This document shows, one piece after another, positions 27,839 through 35,999 of a stretch of 64,000 nt of DNA; positions within the stretch are counted from its first letter, which is position 1; each line of letters starts with the position of its first letter. The DNA is from Geminocystis sp. NIES-3709 (GTDB lineage: Bacteria > Cyanobacteriota > Cyanobacteriia > Cyanobacteriales > Cyanobacteriaceae). The translations under genes and the position numbers were made by a program. Below the pieces are notes generated by a model, which worked only from the letters and a program-made list of their open reading frames with translations, did no database searches and was not told where the DNA came from. Where the stretch lies: positions 3,599,262 to 3,663,261 of the forward strand of contig NZ_AP014821.1 of assembly GCF_001548115.1 (NCBI RefSeq). The letters run 5' to 3'.

Positions 27839-29002
27839 ATGATACCAAGTAAAACCTATAGACCCGATAATATCAACGTAGCAATTCGTAACAATAACGG
27901 AGTAATTTGTCTCAGATATAGTTATCGCTGTAAACAACTTGATTTAAGTTTAGGAATAGCATGGAATAATAAAGCTAACCACAGTATTGCACAATCGATC
28001 GCCTTACAGATTCATAATGATATTTTTCTTTATGGTAACTATGACGAGAGTAAAGAAAAGTATAGGATTAAAAAATCTAAAATTACTATTCAAAGAGAAG
28101 AAAAGGAGAGGATACCTAGTTTAAAAGAAATTTGGGAATATTACAAAGAGTTTAAAAAAGATAATTATGATTATAATTGTCCAAATAACCGATTTATTGA
28201 TCGTACAATTAACAACTACTCTATTAATCATCTTGATCGGTATTTTAATTCAATTTCCCATTATTCTAATTCCTATCTTAGAGCTAGTTTAGCAATGTTA
28301 TCAAGTGCAATAAATATTTATTGTAAACACAAAAAAAATAAGTTTGATAATCCTATACCTGATATTTTAGAAACTCTTAAAACATCAAAAATAAAGACTC
28401 CTAAGTCTTACACTCAAGATGAAATTACAGCGATTTTAGACGCTTTTAAAAATGATACTTACAATAACCCTAATTCATCGTTTAAACATAGTTATTACTA
28501 TCATTTAATAGCATTCCGTTTTATGACGGGTTGCAGACCATCGGAAGCGATCGCTTTAACATGGAATGACATTATTGAGAAAAACGGTAAAACATGGGTA
28601 AGATTCAATAAAAGGTATATTAAAACTAAAATAAAAATCGGTACAAAAAACGGTGTTGATATTCGTTTATTTCCAGTTAATAAGCAACTTAAAGAATTAA
28701 TTGATAGTATTTCAAAACAGAATAATAATTTAATTTTTCCTAGTGTTAACGGTGGTTATATTAACAGTGGCAATTTTAGTCAAGATGTATTTAAAATCGT
28801 AATTCAAGGATTAATTAAAGATGGATTTGTCAAAGAATACTTGCCATTTTATGATCAGCGACATACCCTTATTACTCATTTAGTACGATCGGGTAAAGTT
28901 GACATAAAAACAATATCATCACTTGTTGGTAATAGTGTACCAACATTAATTAAAAATTACTTAGCAGTAGATGAAAGTTTAGAATTACCAGAGTTGTTTT
29001 AA
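27839..29002 (+). CDS. Tyrosine recombinase (integrase)
   Basis: 387 residues. N-terminal arm-binding region (TYRPDNINVAIRNNNGV), SAM-like core-binding domain about residues 90-180, catalytic domain from about 190. Box I arginine in TGCRPSEAIALTW, a beta-hairpin lysine region, box II YDQRHTLITHLV, and VGNSVPTLIKNYLA with the nucleophile tyrosine. The H of H-x-x-R is Y and the late H/W is N, as in other cyanobacterial integrases of this kind. It begins 118 bases inside attL and should catalyse integration and excision at tRNA-Thr. Followed by a strong terminator. Confidence 0.92.
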   Translation: MIPSKTYRPDNINVAIRNNNGVICLRYSYRCKQLDLSLGIAWNNKANHSIAQSIALQIHNDIFLYGNYDESKEKYRIKKSKITIQREEKERIPSLKEIWEYYKEFKKDNYDYNCPNNRFIDRTINNYSINHLDRYFNSISHYSNSYLRASLAMLSSAINIYCKHKKNKFDNPIPDILETLKTSKIKTPKSYTQDEITAILDAFKNDTYNNPNSSFKHSYYYHLIAFRFMTGCRPSEAIALTWNDIIEKNGKTWVRFNKRYIKTKIKIGTKNGVDIRLFPVNKQLKELIDSISKQNNNLIFPSVNGGYINSGNFSQDVFKIVIQGLIKDGFVKEYLPFYDQRHTLITHLVRSGKVDIKTISSLVGNSVPTLIKNYLAVDESLELPELF

Positions 29003-29013
29003 CCCATTCCTAA

Positions 29014-29030
29014 AATAATCATTGATTATT
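29014..29030 (+). repeat. AATAATCATTGATTATT palindrome, second copy
   Basis: Identical to the left-end copy, positioned 11 bases after the integrase stop codon and immediately before its terminator hairpin. Confidence 0.6.
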
Positions 29031-29033
29031 TTT

Positions 29034-29071
29034 AATATCCCTATTCCGTAATGGTTTAGGGATATTTTTTT
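29034..29071 (+). terminator. Rho-independent terminator of the integrase gene
   Basis: AATATCCCTA (29034-29043) pairs perfectly with TAGGGATATT (29057-29066) over a 13-base loop and runs into a T tract. Clear plus-strand terminator. Confidence 0.8.
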
Positions 29072-29222
29072 ATTAGGACTCTCACTATGTACACCTTAAC
29101 GAGCAAAGAGAAAGGACACTTGATGATGATTGATAATCCCTCTAAAATGTACTCTAATTGAGGTTTAAATTGAATCAAGGTACATTACTCAGGAAATAAG
29201 ATTAAAAGCTAAATAACAACGG

Positions 29223-31430
29223 TTAACTAGCGATACGATAATCTAATTTTAAATAATCAAACATTCTGTCAATATCACTATCAGTTAATTGATTAAAAGA
29301 TTTATATTTTGTACCTAATAGAGTATTGATAAATTGAAGTTGAACTTTTTTGATTTTAGTGCAATGGTTAACTGATAATTCATCCCTGATTAACATAATC
29401 GCTTCATTACAGTCTTTTTGATTTTTTTCTTTATTAGTATCATCATTAAAATTATTAAGACAAACATAATACTCTTTTTCACACACACTGTCTTGATCCG
29501 TTTTTTCCTCACACACACCCTGATCCATTTCTTGATCCATTTGATCCGTTTTATTTAACGAATTTTCAATACTTTCAGGTACATGATCCGTTTTTTGTCT
29601 GAATGGATCAATGGGGTGATCCATTATTGATCCATTATCTGATCCATTATTTGATCCATTATTGATCCATTCTTGATCCGTTTTTATAACGTAGTATGGT
29701 TTCTGTTTTCCGCCTAATCTTTCAATTTTGCCATTAGTGATTAATGTTCTAATTGCTCTTTCAAGAGTTTTTATATTAGCTTGAGTTTTAATTAGTAAAT
29801 CTTTCTTAGTATTGATACCTGATTTAATCAATTCTGGTATTAATTTCTCTAATGTTTTACTCACTGGTAAATCATTTTCAATGACAGTATTTTGTATTTC
29901 TGGATCATCATTAATTAGATTAAAACTATGAAATTGATCATCAAACTCTAATAGAAATTTCTTAGGAGAGCATCTACCAGTGATACTTAATTTGACTCTT
30001 TCACTGCCGTTAATGTCGTTAACATTATCTAATACCCAAGTTGAATGACATAGTGCTGGTATCGCAGTAGAACCCCTAGACTTAGCAGTTGCTTTATTCT
30101 CTTTATTCTTAGTAGCATGATGAATTAATATAATTGTTGCGTCATTATCCATCGCTATTTTTTTCATCTTTAATAATGGTTCTGCAATAGATGAATCATT
30201 CTCATTATAAGTACCATTATTAATACTTTTAAGTGAATCAATCAGAATCAAACTAGGTTTAGTTTCATCTACCCAGATTTCAAAATCTTTGATATTTTCA
30301 TCATCTAAATTAAAATCATTGATTATGTTAACTCTTTCATCAAAACGTCCTAATCTAACCGCTATTCTAGGATCACTTTCTGCTTGTGTTTCATCACACT
30401 GAATCAACAATACATTTTTATTTTTTTGATTAATTTTATAGCCTAAAAATTCTTCCTCATTGATTAAACTACCAATTAAATCATAAGCTAATAAAGACTT
30501 ACCAACTTTAGGTAAAGCTATAATCTGAATCATATTACCTTTAGGTAAAATATCAGGAATAATAAAATAATCGTCAGTGAATTTAGGATCAATTGTCTTA
30601 GGATTAAGTTTTCTTAATTTACTCAATGCTGATTGTTTTCTAGTATCTTCTTGTAATTGTGCTACATCCTTGCAATTAATACTTGTAATCGTGCTACATT
30701 GTTTAACTTTAGGAGTAAAATCAATCATTTTTAAGTCATTATAATTATCATTAATATAAGACTCAAAATTATCTTTTAAAGTCTCATTATCTGTTAATGG
30801 TAGTGATTTAGAATAATCAGCAAAATCATCACCTTTATTAGCTTTAGGATAGATATTTTCAATAGGTACAATTAAGCATTCAATACCATGTTTAGTACAT
30901 AATTCTCTAAATTTGATAGCCTTATCTTTTCCTGTTTTATCATTATCAGCAATATAAATAATACCTTTAGCTTTTGATGATTTGAATGTTTGTACAAGTG
31001 TATCAAATACTCTGATATTTTTCTCTAAATTACCACTAGCTGATCCTAAAATAGCAGTGCTAATAATTCCTCTTGACAATCCATATTCACAAGCCTTTTC
31101 ACCTTCATGAACTAAAATATATTTACCGTTACAACATTCACTAGAAAGCAAAAATGATTTATATGGATAAATAGATATTTTTTCATTTTCTAATAACCCT
31201 TTATTATGCCAATTACCATAATCATCTTGATATTTTAGATAAAAGTTCTTTTCCCCATTTTTATCTAAAACTCGATCAACTTTGATATTGCCAGAATAAT
31301 CAATGATTATTTTATGAGGTTCTCCTTTAGCCTTAGCTTGATCCTCACTCTCATATTGAGCGATCGTCTTTTTAGCCAATAAGGCGTAATCATTGCAAAA
31401 AGCTATCTCAATGCGGTTATTTTCTGTCAT
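29223..31430 (-). CDS. TOPRIM plus RecA-like ATPase replication protein
   Basis: 735 residues. Residues about 105-215 are a TOPRIM domain (LVHEGEKACEYG and IADNDKTGKDKA). Residues about 285-470 form a RepA/AAA_25-type RecA-like ATPase: Walker A ALPKVGKSLLA, LLIQCDET, Walker B SLILIDSLKS, and sensor IILIHHA. A winged helix follows (about 520-580, KTLERAIRTLITNGKIERLGG region), then a linker rich in TDQ/MDQ/NGS and a C-terminal helical tip. There is no obvious zinc finger or primase polymerase core. Most likely the element's replication initiator/helicase. The linker DNA encodes an iteron array. Confidence 0.8.
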   Translation of the reverse strand: MTENNRIEIAFCNDYALLAKKTIAQYESEDQAKAKGEPHKIIIDYSGNIKVDRVLDKNGEKNFYLKYQDDYGNWHNKGLLENEKISIYPYKSFLLSSECCNGKYILVHEGEKACEYGLSRGIISTAILGSASGNLEKNIRVFDTLVQTFKSSKAKGIIYIADNDKTGKDKAIKFRELCTKHGIECLIVPIENIYPKANKGDDFADYSKSLPLTDNETLKDNFESYINDNYNDLKMIDFTPKVKQCSTITSINCKDVAQLQEDTRKQSALSKLRKLNPKTIDPKFTDDYFIIPDILPKGNMIQIIALPKVGKSLLAYDLIGSLINEEEFLGYKINQKNKNVLLIQCDETQAESDPRIAVRLGRFDERVNIINDFNLDDENIKDFEIWVDETKPSLILIDSLKSINNGTYNENDSSIAEPLLKMKKIAMDNDATIILIHHATKNKENKATAKSRGSTAIPALCHSTWVLDNVNDINGSERVKLSITGRCSPKKFLLEFDDQFHSFNLINDDPEIQNTVIENDLPVSKTLEKLIPELIKSGINTKKDLLIKTQANIKTLERAIRTLITNGKIERLGGKQKPYYVIKTDQEWINNGSNNGSDNGSIMDHPIDPFRQKTDHVPESIENSLNKTDQMDQEMDQGVCEEKTDQDSVCEKEYYVCLNNFNDDTNKEKNQKDCNEAIMLIRDELSVNHCTKIKKVQLQFINTLLGTKYKSFNQLTDSDIDRMFDYLKLDYRIAS
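29494..29682 (+). repeat. TGATCC(A/G)TT iteron array inside the replication gene
   Basis: Eleven direct copies of TGATCC(A/G)TT start at 29494, 29521, 29533, 29542, 29584, 29617, 29628, 29640, 29652, 29663 and 29674, and one inverted copy lies at 29602. The last six are spaced 11-12 bp, one DNA turn apart. Codons in the array give the low-complexity TDQ/NGS linker (residues about 583-646). By analogy with lambda O and other initiators whose binding sites sit within the gene, this is a candidate replication origin. Confidence 0.7.
31295..31311 (+). repeat. AATAATCAATGATTATT palindrome, third copy
   Basis: Perfect 8+1+8 palindrome within the 5' end of the replication gene, about 40 codons after its start. 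Same family as the copies at 27762, 29014 and 32550. Confidence 0.6.
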
Positions 31431-31460
31431 AATAGTAATTAACTAATTGTTTTGTCGGAA

Positions 31461-32374
31461 TCTACTGTTACAAGTATTTCCCGTACGTTTTGGGGTAACG
31501 TAAACCCTATTTTTCGTAATTCAAATTATAGCCTAAATTGGCTATTTTTTATTATAAATTAAATTTGATTTTATTGCTATAATCTATACAAGTAAAGCTA
31601 GATAAAATAAAATTTAAAGATGACTGAAAACAATCCTAATGTATCGGTATCATTCAGAATTGACCGAAAAATGTATGAAAATTTTAAGGATAGATGTAAA
31701 GCAAATAAGCAAACTGCTACACAAGTGCTAGAATCATTGATTTTTGATTATCTACAATTCCCTGATAAGGATAAACAAGATTTAATAAAACAACTAAGAA
31801 AAGACTTTTTGGCGATCGCTAAAGAAAGTAACAAAATCTTAACTGAAAATCTTGAAGTATATTTAGATAAGATTAAAACACTTGAAAAGGAAAATATGAT
31901 GCAAAAAGGTGAAATTGAAGTATTGAGAAGAATGCTTAAGGAAAATTAAATATTCATTTTAAGCTATCTAAAAGCCCTCTTATTTGATAGTTTTTAACTT
32001 AAAGTACGTTTTCCAGTGAAAGCCTGTAAACAACGCAAATAAGCGTCAATATCCTAAGAGTTAATCTTATCAATTTTTCCATCATTGAAAGTTAGAGAGT
32101 AAACAGAATACTAACTAATCAACTGTTACAGTAGAAAAGAGAGTAAATGTATTTATTGATGACGATATAATATAAATTGCTCACTAATCTACTGTTACAC
32201 ATGAAAGGACATAACTTAAATAGCTTAAAAGCATTAATACCTAATAAATCAAAATGGAATAATTCAGAGACAGTAATAATTAGAGTACCTAAAATACTCA
32301 AAAACGAGATATTAAATTATGCTAAAAAGTTAGATAATAACCATGTTAATAATGATTATAACTCTACTGTTACA
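31461..32374 (+). repeat. Dispersed TCTACTGTTACA repeats (four sites)
   Basis: Exact copies at 31461-31472, 32188-32199 and 32363-32374, plus a one-mismatch copy TCAACTGTTACA at 32120-32131. The first lies in the divergent region between the replication gene and the first small gene, the third abuts the start of the second small gene, and the last is inside it. Distribution suggests operator sites for an element-encoded DNA-binding protein. Confidence 0.5.
31620..31949 (+). CDS. Small ribbon-helix-helix-like protein, 109 aa
   Basis: N-terminal VSVSFRIDRKMYENFKDRCKANKQTATQVL resembles a MetJ/Arc/CopG-type ribbon-helix-helix (one strand then two helices), followed by a coiled-coil region (KTLEKENMMQKGEIEVLRRM). 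Such proteins usually bind short inverted or direct repeats as dimers and control copy number or transcription. A TATAAT box (31578-31583) lies 36 bases upstream. Divergent from the replication gene, so a likely regulator of it. Confidence 0.65.
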   Translation: MTENNPNVSVSFRIDRKMYENFKDRCKANKQTATQVLESLIFDYLQFPDKDKQDLIKQLRKDFLAIAKESNKILTENLEVYLDKIKTLEKENMMQKGEIEVLRRMLKEN

Positions 32375-32482
32375 TTAGAATTGAAGAAAATATTAGCTAA
32401 GATTAACGCTAAAGAAAAAGGTTATAAAAGTAATGGAAGCGGTCAACTAATTGCTGATTTAAGAGAATTAATATCAATGTAA
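32201..32482 (+). CDS. Small DNA-binding-like protein, 93 aa
   Basis: Start taken as ATG at 32201 rather than the upstream TTG at 32177, because a TCTACTGTTACA repeat and a promoter-like TATAAT (32166-32171) occupy the upstream stretch. SETVIIRVPKILKNEILNYAKKLDN resembles a strand-helix-helix (RHH) DNA-binding unit; the C-terminus is helical. Not recognised as a named family. May act with the other small protein in control of replication or excision. Confidence 0.55.
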   Translation: MKGHNLNSLKALIPNKSKWNNSETVIIRVPKILKNEILNYAKKLDNNHVNNDYNSTVTLELKKILAKINAKEKGYKSNGSGQLIADLRELISM

Positions 32483-32549
32483 GCGTTGCGAATTGTTGTT
32501 GTAGATGTTAACTTTCAAGAAAGATCTATTTTGGCAATGAGCATTTGAA

Positions 32550-32584
32550 AATAATCAATGATCATAGGGTAAAATCAGGGTAAA
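32550..32584 (+). promoter_or_regulatory. Palindrome and AGGGTAAA pair at the right end of the element
   Basis: AATAATCAATGATCAT (32550-32565; one base off the palindrome) runs directly into AGGGTAAA (32566-32573), with a second copy at 32577-32584, again 11 bp apart. Same order and orientation as at the left end, 82 bases before the att core. Confidence 0.55.
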
Positions 32585-32665
32585 TCTGATTTATCCTTTA
32601 ACATAACCTAAATTAAAAATCTTAATAATTGGCTAGAGCCATTGATTTTTAAGAGGTAGGGCATT

Positions 32666-32710
32666 AAGCCATCTATCGGACTCGAACCGATGACCTACTG
32701 ATTACAAATC
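32666..32710 (-). other. attR: 3' part of tRNA-Thr
   Basis: Right copy of the 45-bp direct repeat, embedded in the intact tRNA. Integration regenerates a full tRNA, so the insertion is neutral to the host. Confidence 0.9.
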
Positions 32711-32739
32711 AGTTGCTCTACCAACTGAGCTAAGATGGC
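32667..32739 (-). tRNA. trnT-TGT: tRNA-Thr (TGT)
   Basis: Minus-strand cloverleaf: acceptor GCCATCT/AGATGGC, D arm GCTC/GAGC, anticodon stem ACTGA/TCAGT with loop TTTGTAA (anticodon TGT), T arm ATCGG-TTCGAGT-CCGAT, discriminator T. Its 3' part is the attachment site of the neighbouring element. Confidence 0.96.
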
Positions 32740-32843
32740 ATTTTTGCAGTGTTATTCTACTGCCTTGACTATTATAACTAATTCTATTGGGAGTTTGTCA
32801 AGGTTATAATAGGTAAAATTTCAGCGATAAAATTAAATAACTC

Positions 32844-33584
32844 TTGACTACTCTACCCGAAGACTTTAACGATGATAACTGGATTGATGAAGAAGACGAT
32901 TCTTTATCTCCAGAAAATAAGGAACAAAAATATTATTCCTCTCCGAAACTGCAATCATATCAGTTCAAGCCAGCAACGATCGCGTTGGTAGAAAGTGCCT
33001 TTTTAGCTAGTACAGCTAGTCTAATTTGGTTAATTGATTATTATTTTCGTTTAGGCCCTTTTTTGAAAATGCTTTTTCCTTTACCTATTGCTTTAATTTA
33101 CCTACGTCGTGGTCAACGAGCATCTATAATTACTACGATTGTCTGTGGTTTATTACTAGGTATTTTAATGGGGCCACCTCGTAGTATTATTTATGTTATA
33201 CCTTATGGCTTAATGGGTATTCAACTAGGCGCACTATGGCGCAACGGAGTGAATTGGTATCTCTCGATTTTTATAGGCAGTTTTATTGGTTGCTTTGGGT
33301 TTTTCTTTCGTTTTTGGTTATTTTCTATACTGCTAGGAGAAGACTTATGGGCTTATGTTATCAGTCAGGTAACAAGTTTAGCAGATTGGATTTTCTTGAA
33401 ATTAGGCATTATCGCCGAGCCTAATATTATCACAATTCAAATTTTAGCGGTGGTTGTAGTATTAGTTAATAATTTGATTTACACTTTAACTGTTCATTTG
33501 GTAGGATTATTGATGTTCGATCGACTAAATAACCCTATTCCTCGTCCTCCCCAATGGTTAAAAGTTATTTTAGATTATGAATAA
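32844..33584 (+). CDS. DUF2232 family membrane protein
   Basis: 246 residues with an acidic, soluble N-terminus (about 50 residues: EDFNDDNWIDEEDDSL) and then six or so spans. The pattern KMLFPLPIALIYLRRGQRASIIT and MGPPRSIIYVIPYGLMGIQLGALWR fits the DUF2232/YybS family, whose function is not established. Start is TTG at 32844. Located 104 bases after tRNA-Thr and 101 before the antiporter, same strand. Confidence 0.7.
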   Translation: MTTLPEDFNDDNWIDEEDDSLSPENKEQKYYSSPKLQSYQFKPATIALVESAFLASTASLIWLIDYYFRLGPFLKMLFPLPIALIYLRRGQRASIITTIVCGLLLGILMGPPRSIIYVIPYGLMGIQLGALWRNGVNWYLSIFIGSFIGCFGFFFRFWLFSILLGEDLWAYVISQVTSLADWIFLKLGIIAEPNIITIQILAVVVVLVNNLIYTLTVHLVGLLMFDRLNNPIPRPPQWLKVILDYE

Positions 33585-33685
33585 GAATAAGATAATAAAG
33601 GGTAAACCATCATTAATTATCAATCACTCACCCTAAAGGTTAAACTAACAAAAGAAAACGTAAACTTAGACGGTAATTAAAATTT

Positions 33686-35038
33686 ATGCCTTGGTTTCAT
33701 CCAGTTTTAGCAATGGCTTCAGAAGAACAAACAGCAGATGCTTCTTTGATTTTAGCCGGTGTTTTATTAAGTCTCGTCGTAATCTATTTTGCCAGTAAGC
33801 TAGGAGGAGAATTATGTTCTCGAATTAATCTTCCAGCTGTGTTAGGAGAATTAGTTGGAGGTGTGGTAATTGGAGTATCTGCTTTCAAGTTATTGGTATT
33901 TCCTGAAGGGGGTTTAGGCGCTGAGGATTCTCTTATTATTCAATTATTACAAACTACCGCTAACCTCGCTCCGGGTACAGAAGAAGTAACTTTTCATACC
34001 ATGAGTGAAGTAATTGAAATTCTCTCAGAGTTGGGAGTAATTATCTTACTTTTCGAGATTGGTTTAGAATCTGATTTGAAAGAATTAATTAGAGTAGGCC
34101 CTTCGGCGGCGATCGTTGCTACCGTTGGAGTAGTTGTACCCTTTCTATTAGGTGCACTAGGATTAATTTATATTTTTCATCTTCCCACCGTACCAGCCGT
34201 GTTTGCAGGTGCCGCCCTAACAGCTACAAGTATTGGCATCACAGCAAAAGTATTAGCCGAATTAGGCAAATTAAGTTCTACCGAAGGACAAATTATCATT
34301 GGTGCGGCCGTATTAGATGATATTTTAGGAATTATTGTTTTAGCCGTCGTTGCCAGTCTTGCCAAAACCGGTGAAATTCAAGTTAGTCAAATTATTTATT
34401 TGGTAATAGCCGCCGCCACTTTCTTAATTGGAACTATTTTAATTGGCCGTTTGATTAGTCCTTGGTTAATCGGTATGGTTAATGAAATGAAAACTAGGGG
34501 CAGTATTTTAATTGTGGGCTTAATTTTTGCCTTCATTTTAGCTTATATCGCTAATGTAATTCAATTAGAAGCAATTTTAGGAGCTTTTGCGGCGGGTTTA
34601 GTATTAGCGGAAACCGAGAAACGTAAAGAATTAGAGAAACAAATTATTCCTGTTGCTGATGTCTTTGTACCCATTTTCTTTGTCTGTGTGGGGGCGAAAA
34701 CTGATTTAAGTGTCTTAAATCCTGCAATTCCTAGTAACCGAGAAGGATTAATTATTGCTTCGTTTTTAATAGTTGTGGCGATCGTAGGTAAAGTAGTTAC
34801 AGGCTTTACTGTTTGGGGACAAGAAAAAGTTAACAAATTAGCGATCGGGGTTGGTATGATACCTAGAGGAGAAGTTGGTTTAGTATTTGCCGGAGTAGGC
34901 TCTGCTAGTGGTGCATTATCTCCAGCAACGGATGCGGCCATTATCGTGATGGTAATTACCACTACCTTTATCGCACCTCCTTTACTTAAGGCTGTATTTA
35001 AAGACGAGCCTTTGGAGACGGAAACAAAGACTACTTAG
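33686..35038 (+). CDS. Na+/H+ antiporter, CPA2 family (NhaS3-like)
   Basis: 450 residues, about 12 spans. Family signs are LPAVLGELVGGVVIG, TATSIGITAKVLAELG and GAAVLDDILGIIVLAVV, where the DD in helix 5 is the ion-binding site of CPA2 carriers, and a late IPRGEVGLVFAG. It exchanges Na+ or K+ for H+. The Synechocystis relative NhaS3 is essential; orthology is likely but not tested. Followed by a heptamer array. Confidence 0.85.
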   Translation: MPWFHPVLAMASEEQTADASLILAGVLLSLVVIYFASKLGGELCSRINLPAVLGELVGGVVIGVSAFKLLVFPEGGLGAEDSLIIQLLQTTANLAPGTEEVTFHTMSEVIEILSELGVIILLFEIGLESDLKELIRVGPSAAIVATVGVVVPFLLGALGLIYIFHLPTVPAVFAGAALTATSIGITAKVLAELGKLSSTEGQIIIGAAVLDDILGIIVLAVVASLAKTGEIQVSQIIYLVIAAATFLIGTILIGRLISPWLIGMVNEMKTRGSILIVGLIFAFILAYIANVIQLEAILGAFAAGLVLAETEKRKELEKQIIPVADVFVPIFFVCVGAKTDLSVLNPAIPSNREGLIIASFLIVVAIVGKVVTGFTVWGQEKVNKLAIGVGMIPRGEVGLVFAGVGSASGALSPATDAAIIVMVITTTFIAPPLLKAVFKDEPLETETKTT

Positions 35039-35046
35039 GGATTAAA

Positions 35047-35137
35047 AGTTAGGAGTTAGGAGTTAGGAGTTAGGAGTTAGGAGTTAGGAGTTAGGAGTTA
35101 GGAGTTAGGAGTTAGGAGTTAGGAGTTAGGAGTTAGG
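35047..35137 (+). repeat. Heptanucleotide tandem array, (AGTTAGG) x13
   Basis: Ninety-one bases made of exactly 13 perfect copies, starting 8 bases after the antiporter stop codon. This is the cyanobacterial STRR type of short tandem repeat. It could also form G-rich or slipped structures. Copy number probably varies between isolates. Confidence 0.97.
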
Positions 35138-35211
35138 ACAAGTATAATACAAATTAATATATTTAACTAAGTTTTATGTTTGAATAACTACAAACTTGTT
35201 GTAACTATTTA

Positions 35212-35883
35212 CTATTTTGTTACATCTGTGAATTTTTTTGCTAATAAATCAATTCCTGTAATCGCTGTTCCCACGACTACGGAAAAACAGCCTAAATCAA
35301 GGGCTTTTCTCACTTCTTGGGGTGTTTTGACTCCCCCCTCACAAATAATTGGTTTATCGATGGTTTTAATCAGTTTATCAATAAATTCAAAGTTAGGTGG
35401 GATCAAATCTTGTGTTGCTTCTGTATAACCGTAAAGAGTCGTACCAATAAAATCCGCTCCTGCTTTCTGGGCTTCGATCGCATTTTCGAGGGTGTCAATA
35501 TCTGCCATAACGGGCTTACCTAAATTCTCTTTAATGTTGGCGATAATTTCAGCCATATTTTCCCCATTAGGACGATTTCTCAGAGTAGCATCAATAGCAA
35601 TAATATCTGCACCTGCCTCACTTACTGCGATCGCATCTTCAAAACGAGGAGTAATATAAACAGAAGAATTAAGCCCCATTTGCTTCCATAAACCGATAAC
35701 AGGAATATCCGGTAATAATTTTTTTACGGCTTTGATGTGGCTTGGACTATCAATTCTTAAACCTTTTGCGCCTTGATTAACACAGGCTTTGGCGATCGCT
35801 GCTATGATATTTGGATTATGCAAAGGTGAGTCGCTGGGTGCTTGACAGGAAATAATCAGATTCGATTTTAATGTTTCGATCAT
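35212..35883 (-). CDS. nanE: N-acylglucosamine-6-phosphate 2-epimerase (NanE)
   Basis: TIM-barrel epimerase converting ManNAc-6-P to GlcNAc-6-P. Recognised by LIISCQAPSDSPLHNP, GAKGLRIDSP, the catalytic-lysine region VIGLWKQ, IIAIDATLRNRP, VMADIDTLENA and ICEGGVKTP. 223 residues. No other nan gene is nearby; with surrounding glycan genes it may serve amino-sugar recycling. Fills the space between the antiporter and the second glycan cluster. Confidence 0.87.
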   Translation of the reverse strand: MIETLKSNLIISCQAPSDSPLHNPNIIAAIAKACVNQGAKGLRIDSPSHIKAVKKLLPDIPVIGLWKQMGLNSSVYITPRFEDAIAVSEAGADIIAIDATLRNRPNGENMAEIIANIKENLGKPVMADIDTLENAIEAQKAGADFIGTTLYGYTEATQDLIPPNFEFIDKLIKTIDKPIICEGGVKTPQEVRKALDLGCFSVVVGTAITGIDLLAKKFTDVTK

Positions 35884-35999
35884 AAAAAATTAGCTAAAAG
35901 TTTTTGATAAGAATAGAAAATTTAATGTAAGTTTTTCCACAATAGCTATTATAAATTAATGAAAATAATAACTAAAATGTTTATGCAACAGTATATTAA

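Larger units (their letters stand above)
27677..32710. mobile_element. Integrative element in tRNA-Thr, about 5 kb
   Basis: Bounded by perfect 45-bp direct repeats (27677-27721 and 32666-32710) that equal the 3' portion of tRNA-Thr from the anticodon loop to just past the 3' end. The right copy is part of the intact tRNA; the left copy is the displaced tRNA tail. Inside: integrase, TOPRIM/RecA-like replication protein, two small DNA-binding-like proteins, and several short repeat families. No capsid, conjugation, toxin or defence gene is evident. It carries HIP1 sites (for example in the integrase), so it is adapted to cyanobacteria. Looks like a minimal satellite or integrative plasmid. Confidence 0.88.

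Noticed and set aside
29087-29161. 24-codon ORF after the integrase terminator
   Set aside because: No ribosome-binding site, no recognisable feature, and length expected by chance in this composition.
29494-29682. Iteron array as a CRISPR
   Set aside because: Units are 9 bp with 2-3 bp gaps in the dense part and lie in a coding frame; there are no spacers and no cas genes.
34177-34962. Minus-strand ORFs opposite the Na+/H+ antiporter
   Set aside because: Shadow frames of a clearly conserved membrane protein gene; Ala/Thr/Pro-rich translation with no motif.
35047-35137. AGTTAGG array as a telomere-like or CRISPR structure
   Set aside because: Perfect tandem heptamers without spacers; fits ordinary cyanobacterial short tandem repeats.
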